Shown one piece after another: positions 58,892 to 64,000 of a stretch of DNA of 64,000 bases; positions within the stretch are counted from its first letter, which is position 1, and every line of letters begins with the position of its first letter. A program made the translations under genes and the position numbers. The notes under the pieces are model-generated. The model saw only the letters and a program-made list of their open reading frames with translations. It made no database searches and was not told the origin of the DNA. This DNA comes from Oxytricha trifallax (Eukaryota > Ciliophora > Spirotrichea > Sporadotrichida > Oxytrichidae): positions 1 through 64,000 of the forward strand of contig ARYC01017514.1 in assembly GCA_000711775.1 (NCBI GenBank), in the 5' to 3' direction.

Positions 58892-60581
58892 ATGTCAAAG
58901 TTTTTAATGAGAATGGGCACTAAGAAGGAACGCTTCTTGGTCCTTATGAAAATCTTATCTGTCGAAATTCCAGTCAAAGAGACTATAAAAATATTATTAT
59001 TTTATTATCATCATTAAATTATCTAATATATAAATTTTTCATATATAAATATATACAGAAACAATGTTTGGAAACTATTTTAAAGAGACAGTTAATAAAA
59101 TGAGTATTGAATGGCGAAGAGGTAACAAGAAAAGCGAGACAAAAACAGCATTCACTACTTATAATTAATTTTATAATTTCTTTTTTTAATAAAAATTAAT
59201 AACTATTTTTTTTATTATGATTCTATTTTTCTAGAACTCTAATGAATTATATATTTTGTTAATTATTGTTTGACAAAGATTCATGTCAGGGATATAAGCA
59301 GTAAAAGAAATATAGAAGAAAAAAATAAAAGATATATACTATTATATTTTAGAAATAATTTATAAGAAATAAGCATCTTTTATAAATATATTTTCTGATT
59401 CGAACTGACAAGAGAGAAGCCTATTGCTTATGTCAACGAAACCTTCTCAAAAGCCAGTATTTTCTACAAGAGTACCAAAACTGAGAAATATTTCAAGAAA
59501 TTGGCTCACATAAGAGTAAAAGGCTACACTGCGAGTGGAGGCAGCAAAGAGAAAATACTTGGGGAATTAGAATTGGACATATCGCTGTTTATGAATTCTG
59601 CTGGAGACACAAAAATCTTACAACTTAACAAGGCACTACCCAACTCTAAGATTGAATTGTAGATTTCAATCTAAAAGGATGATGGAAACTCTTTGCTGCA
59701 AGCTCAGGCTAATAACATATAAGGGAATAACTTCATTGATGATTCTTCAAGCGAGGACGAGTCAAGCAATTCGATTAACTTGATGGGTGGCAGTTTCCGA
59801 TAGACAGCCACAAGTGATTAATCTAAGTTTGAGGAACTTAAGGGTAGAGAAATTTCTCAGTCAATAGCAATGACTGCAGCTGCAATGATTGACCAAATGG
59901 GCACCAGCCACGATAGCATTTACGATAGTGATAGAACCTACACTCAGACATTGCAAATTTAAGACATTGAGGTGCTTCTGAAAGATAATGAAGCTTAGAG
60001 GTGGAGAATCAAAGACCTGGAGAAGGACATTGAAGATCTTAAGAATCAGATAGAGTTCAAATAAAAATCTTATGACAACTACAAGTCTATTATGGAACAG
60101 AAGTGTAAGTTAAATTCTCTTATGTCCTATTTATCAATCATTTCAAACATCTTACTTACATTTCCTTCTAGTGGATGAATTGGAACAGGAAAAAACGGAC
60201 CTATTGAAATCCCTGAGATCAAAAGCAGAGTCTGATCAGAATCCACAACTATAATCTTAAATCTAGTAAGAACTTGAAATTTAAGAATTGAAAAAATTAA
60301 TCAAACATCTCGAGGAACAAAATAAAAATACCCTTAAAACAGTTAACTCTAACAATTCTGCAGCCCTAGATACCCTCGCTTAAGAATTGAAGCAAACTAT
60401 TTAAGAAAAAGAAATAGAAAATGGTAAATTAAAATAAGAACTGGATGAAGTCAAATTAGAAATTACTGCCAAAAATACTGATAATGCCATTCTTAAAGAG
60501 GAAATTTAGAAACTTAAGCAAGAGCTTGATCATTTGCCACAAGTTAAGGACGATTTTTATGATATCGATAGATTCTCTTGA
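58892..60581 (+). CDS. NT-C2 (EEIG1/EHBP1-type) domain and coiled-coil protein
   Basis: Pieces 58892-58975, 59082-59149, 59398-60104 and 60172-60581 total 1269 nt, 422 residues plus TGA. Residues 1-140 match the NT-C2 pattern: RFLVLMKILSVEIPVKE, SIEWRRGNKKSETKTAF, AYVNETFSKASIFYKS, HIRVKGYTASGGSKEKILGE, LELDISLFMN. These domains attach proteins to membranes or to Rab and cytoskeletal partners. A Ser-rich linker follows (DDSSSEDESSNSINL), then coiled coil from about residue 245 to the end (NDEAQRWRIKDLEKDI-like helices, LEEQNKNTLKTVNS). One GTAAGT intron (60105-60171) and two IESs interrupt it. Confidence 0.8.
58976..59081. other. 106 bp IES in NT-C2 gene, pointer AAAGAGAC
   Basis: An 8-base repeat occurs at 58976-58983 and 59082-59089. 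The join reads VEIPVKETVNKMSIEWRRG. Confidence 0.93.
59150..59397. other. 248 bp IES in NT-C2 gene, pointer ATTC
   Basis: ATTC occurs at 59150-59153 and 59398-59401 around very AT-rich DNA. The join reads KTAFELTREKPIAYVN. Confidence 0.9.
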
Positions 60582-60798
60582 CAAAAAGAGATAGGATAAT
60601 ATAAATATTTTTAACACCAAGCATTAGATATACATAGCAAATTAATATACTTAACATTTTCATATATAAAAACAATCTATAATTATTCAAATTTTAGCAT
60701 TATCATTAAATGACATCAATTTTCAAGAAAATAATAGCAATTAATTAGATACAATAGAGTAATTTTGAATATAATATTTTAAAAGTGTATACTATAAA

Positions 60799-63700
60799 AT
60801 GTTAGATAGTTTGACAGCAGGAGTCTTGGTAACTCTGCTGATTGATTTAGTCGGACTCATGGCTATAGTGCTTGGGTTCATCTGCATCAGAAAACACAGA
60901 GGAGATAAATAAACGGTTTCATCCACTTAGGTGGCTGCGGGCAGAGGGCCAGATGCCATGATTGACATGCTATTTGAAGACAGTATTGATAGTTAGAGGC
61001 TAGAGGAGCAACTTGAAATTGAATCAGATTTTAATTCATTTAAATCAATGGGAACACTTCTTAAAGCTTATATAATTCATGAGTTTTAGATTTAGTAAGA
61101 AGAAAGACCATTGATCTACAGTGGGCGGTTCATGAAGATGAGCAATTAGGCACTTAAAGCGGAGACGAAAGTGATGAATTTAATGATCAAAGTTTAAGTA
61201 AAAAATCTCAGAGAAATAACACAAGTCACCTGCATAAGGATTTAAAGCAAGACCTGTACAATGAGGATGACGATATATAGAGTGATGATAATGTTAAATT
61301 TGGCTTGTTCAAGAGCAAGACCAATATAGGGAAGACGAAGTTAAGTAAATAACTGAAGCAGGGGTTATAGTAAGATTTTTAAAGGTAAATAGCTGAGCCA
61401 TTAATTTCTAATGCTCATTCTAGATATGACCAGGATGACGTTGATGACGACGAAATTATATAAGACAAGCAAGATGGGGGCTTGCATGAAAGTCTTATAG
61501 CGAAAGAGGGATAGATTGTTATTGAAGATGAGCATCGTCTGAGTACAGAAGAGGAGGAAGCTCAGTAATAACTTGAAATTGAGAAATTAATACCCAAGCT
61601 TGAGGAAGATGAAAAAGAAGCCAGGAAGAAAAATATTAAGGAATCCTTGAGTAAGTCTAGATAAAAATTCCTATAAAATTTACTGATCTAATTCTTAATT
61701 ATATTATAGTGAGAAAATTCTCCATCATTAAGAATGCCCTGAGAGGAAGACAATCAAATAAAAATGGCGGAGTTAAAAAGAGACCTCATGGCATCATGGA
61801 TTGGTTTTACATTCTAAGGAAAATCAGCGATGAAGATTTGAAGGTGATTAGTGGAACAGATGGAGCACTTTATTTAGTTTTCCAGAGACTGGCTGCTAAA
61901 TTTTTCGCAGTAGTCTCAGTCATTAACTTCCTAATATTTGTTCCAGTTTATGTCACAGGGTACCCCAAAGATAACAAAGAAATCCAAGATGAATAAGGAA
62001 GAGAAATCATTTTAGCTTTACTTACAGTCATGAATATTACAGACAGTGAGTAGAAACTTCAAGCTGTCTTTATTATAATGATGGTGAGCTACACGTTAGC
62101 TGCTTATACTTTCATGTTTTTCTATTGGAAGATGTCGGCTGATTGGAGGTATAGAAAGCACTCTCATAAAGAAAAGTTCTTGGACTATGATATCGCACTT
62201 CATTCATTAATGATTACTAATTTACCCACAGAAATTAATATGTTAAGCATGTCAAAGAGAATCAGGCTCGTATTCGAGAGTATATTCCCTGATTCTAAAG
62301 TTATTAGCGCTAAAGCAGTGGCTAAACTGGATAATTTATACAACTTAGCTTTAAAACTTAAAGGTCTCAAGAAAGAATATAGATACTAAACTTATAGTAA
62401 GTTTTTGTAACATAATATTTACCAATAAAAAGTTTATAAAATGGTAAACAAGAAAGCTGAAGATGAGGGTAAACCAAGAAAAACTATAAAGAAAAGAAAG
62501 GGTTGTTTCACAGCCGCCATAAAGTATGATGCAGAAGACTACTTTAAAACAAAGATTAAAAAGAAGTTAAGAGATATTCAAGCTGAAAAAGAAAGGAAAA
62601 TGAAGATAAATGGAGGTTTTGGGTTTGTAACATTCATATCAAATCTCTAGGTCAAGAAATGTCTTCATAAAAATCACTTCAAAACAATGATAATGGATCA
62701 CCTTACTCAAGAAGAAAGATTGAGCACTCAAGCTTTATAATGGAAAGTAAGACAAGCTCCAGCTTAATCTGATATTATTTGGGAAAACATGTACAAAGAT
62801 GATGGAATTTCACAAGTTAAATCTTGGTTCTTAGTTATTCTCTTATTCATAACTTGCGTCATATTCATCACACCAGTATCTTTGGTAGACAATTTAAAGC
62901 CAATCGTGGATGCAATCACTAAAGATTTAGGAAGTGATAACTTCTTATCTATAGTCCTAACTACCTATCTATCACCCTTGATTCTGTTGGCTTTTAATTT
63001 TGGTATTATTCCATTGCTGATAGATTTGATAGCTTTTCTTGAAGATCACAAGACTAAAAGTACCAAATAATTAGGTATTATGAGAAAGAATTTCTTCTTT
63101 TAGCTTTTTAATACAGTCGTGCTTCAACTATACGTATTCATTATTTAATTTTATAATCAAATCTAATATCAAAGTTTAACTGCTTAAACTACAATATTAG
63201 CATTCTTAGAGGTATATTCAAAGAGTAACTGGGAAGACCTGCCAAACGAGCTTGGCCAAAAATTAGTGAATAACAACTTTTTCTTCCTTCGTTATACAAT
63301 TTAATTGTGCTTTATCTCGAATGGTGTGCAGTTGTTAGACATCCCTCATCATTTAATTAAAATCATTAAGTACTTCTTCCATGTTAGAGCCAATAAGAGG
63401 GAGGTACAACCAAAAGCCTTCGTTGATGACTTCGCATTTGATCTTGGGTACCATTAGTCTTATACTATTGTGATATTTTGCATGGGAATTATTTTCTGTG
63501 GTACTATGCCACTAATCAGTATTTTTTCTATGCTGTTTTTCAGCATTAAGTACTATGTCGACAAGTACAATTTGACTATGAAATCTATTTTCATTTGTAT
63601 CACAATCCTTAGATAATATAAATAAAAGTTGTATTTTTAATAATAAATTTGACATTCGTTTACAATAAGGAATTCGAAGGAGGTGGTGCAATTAAAAAGC

Positions 63701-63978
63701 AAGTTTTACCATTCCTACTATTTTCTATTTATTTCTTCTAGATCTTGAACATGGGTTACTTTGCATCTAACTATGGAACTGGATATTTCAAAGGTGGCAT
63801 GGTCTTTATAACAATAGAATCGCTTGCATTGATATTTCTTAATGTTCATTACAGCACAAAAAAGAAGAAGTCTAGGGATCAATTATCATCTCTAGAAGAA
63901 AATATCAAGTGTGTTAACTTAGAGGAATTAGAAGACAAAGAGTTAAATATGGTTTAATATATTATAAATCCTATATGA
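60799..63978 (+). CDS. OSCA/TMEM63-type (DUF221) mechanosensitive cation channel
   Basis: Start MLDSLTAGVLVTLLIDLVG, an extracellular-facing first helix as in OSCA proteins. An unusually long acidic, Gln-rich cytosolic insert follows (residues 40-290; DDVDDDEIIQDKQDGG, STEEEEAQQQLEIEKLIPKL). Then the family core: WFYILRKISDEDLKVISGTD, a membrane pair, FLDYDIALHSLMITNLPTEI, the cytosolic RRM-like region with GFGFVTFISNL, the family signature DIIWENMY, and the pore-region helices (WFLVILLFITCVIFITPVS, ILLAFNFGIIPLLIDLIAF, FAFDLGYHQSYTIVIFCMGI, YYVDKYNLTFVYN). The tail is acidic; TGA 63976-63978. Introns at about 61650-61709 and 62401-62436 are GTAAGT type. Family members are stretch-gated calcium-permeable channels. 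Confidence 0.88.
63569..63645. other. 77 bp IES in OSCA-like gene, pointer AATTTGAC
   Basis: An 8-base repeat occurs at 63569-63576 and 63646-63653. The join YYVDKYNLTFVYNKEFEGG matches the family's conserved D-x-Y-N-L block. Confidence 0.93.
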
Positions 63979-64000
63979 AACCTTTGATTGATTGTCTGAA

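Noticed and set aside
1-64000. Tetrahymena or Paramecium as source, because they also read TAA/TAG as Gln
   Set aside because: Exon-interrupting IESs with varied 2-8 bp pointers fit stichotrichs; Paramecium IESs use only TA, and Tetrahymena IESs are mostly outside exons.
1-64000. CRISPR arrays, bacterial operons, riboswitches
   Set aside because: No regularly spaced repeats, ribosome-binding sites or operon-like spacing; all evidence is eukaryotic.
1-64000. tRNA or rRNA genes
   Set aside because: I looked for the tRNA B-box (GTTCGA with pairing arms) and found only an isolated GGTTCGATC at about 32118-32126 in the GC island, without a cloverleaf context.

Overview
The window looks like germline (micronuclear) DNA of a spirotrich ciliate of the Oxytricha/Stylonychia type. 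It is very AT-rich. TAA and TAG are read throughout as glutamine and only TGA ends reading frames. Besides ordinary GT-AG introns of about 34-130 nt, the genes are cut by internal eliminated segments (IESs): AT-rich inserts without splice signals, each flanked by a short direct repeat (pointer). Removing one pointer copy plus the insert restores a known protein family or a paralogue. I placed 40 IESs by hand (23-370 bp, pointers 1-8 bp). For seven genes (release factor, Cdc25, two lipases, TLC protein, ankyrin protein, NT-C2 protein) the summed exonic length comes out an exact multiple of three. Every gene-coding segment (MDS) I placed is in normal order and orientation; I found no scrambled gene.

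Layout. 1-3069: C-terminal part of a LOTUS-domain, Q-rich protein (+). 3684-4464: mitochondrial GGQ release factor (+). 4572-7535: Cdc25-like phosphatase in ten MDSs (-). 7640-9722: a 2.1 kb inverted-repeat element with a smaller inverted-repeat element nested inside. 9723-11370: AT-rich, empty. 11371-15871 and 16048-19091: two uncharacterised genes (-), the second coiled-coil. 19227-20000: SNARE-like protein (-). 20098-21990 and 22431-23919: tandem acid-lipase paralogues (-) with different IES sets. 24562-26550: coiled-coil protein (-). 26889-30936: small Ser-rich protein, SHIPPO-like protein, small hypothetical and TLC-domain membrane protein. 31130-32880: a striking GC-rich island. 33405-35220: AGC kinase (-). 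35267-38457: Snu114/EFTUD2 spliceosomal GTPase (-). 38644-41534: ankyrin protein (+), convergent with CFAP58 (-, to 44853). 45052-49565: full ABCB transporter (-). 50139-53385: two multi-pass membrane proteins (+). 54385-58688: large low-complexity protein (+). 58892-60581: NT-C2/coiled-coil protein (+). 60799-63978: OSCA/TMEM63 channel (+).

The gene content is ordinary eukaryotic housekeeping plus ciliary (CFAP58, SHIPPO) and membrane genes, not an operon. What ties the window together is the interrupted germline architecture, which must be excised to form working macronuclear genes. Two single-base frame breaks (AGC kinase, Snu114) look like sequence errors. Gene calls rest on hand translation and recognised motifs; no database search was run.
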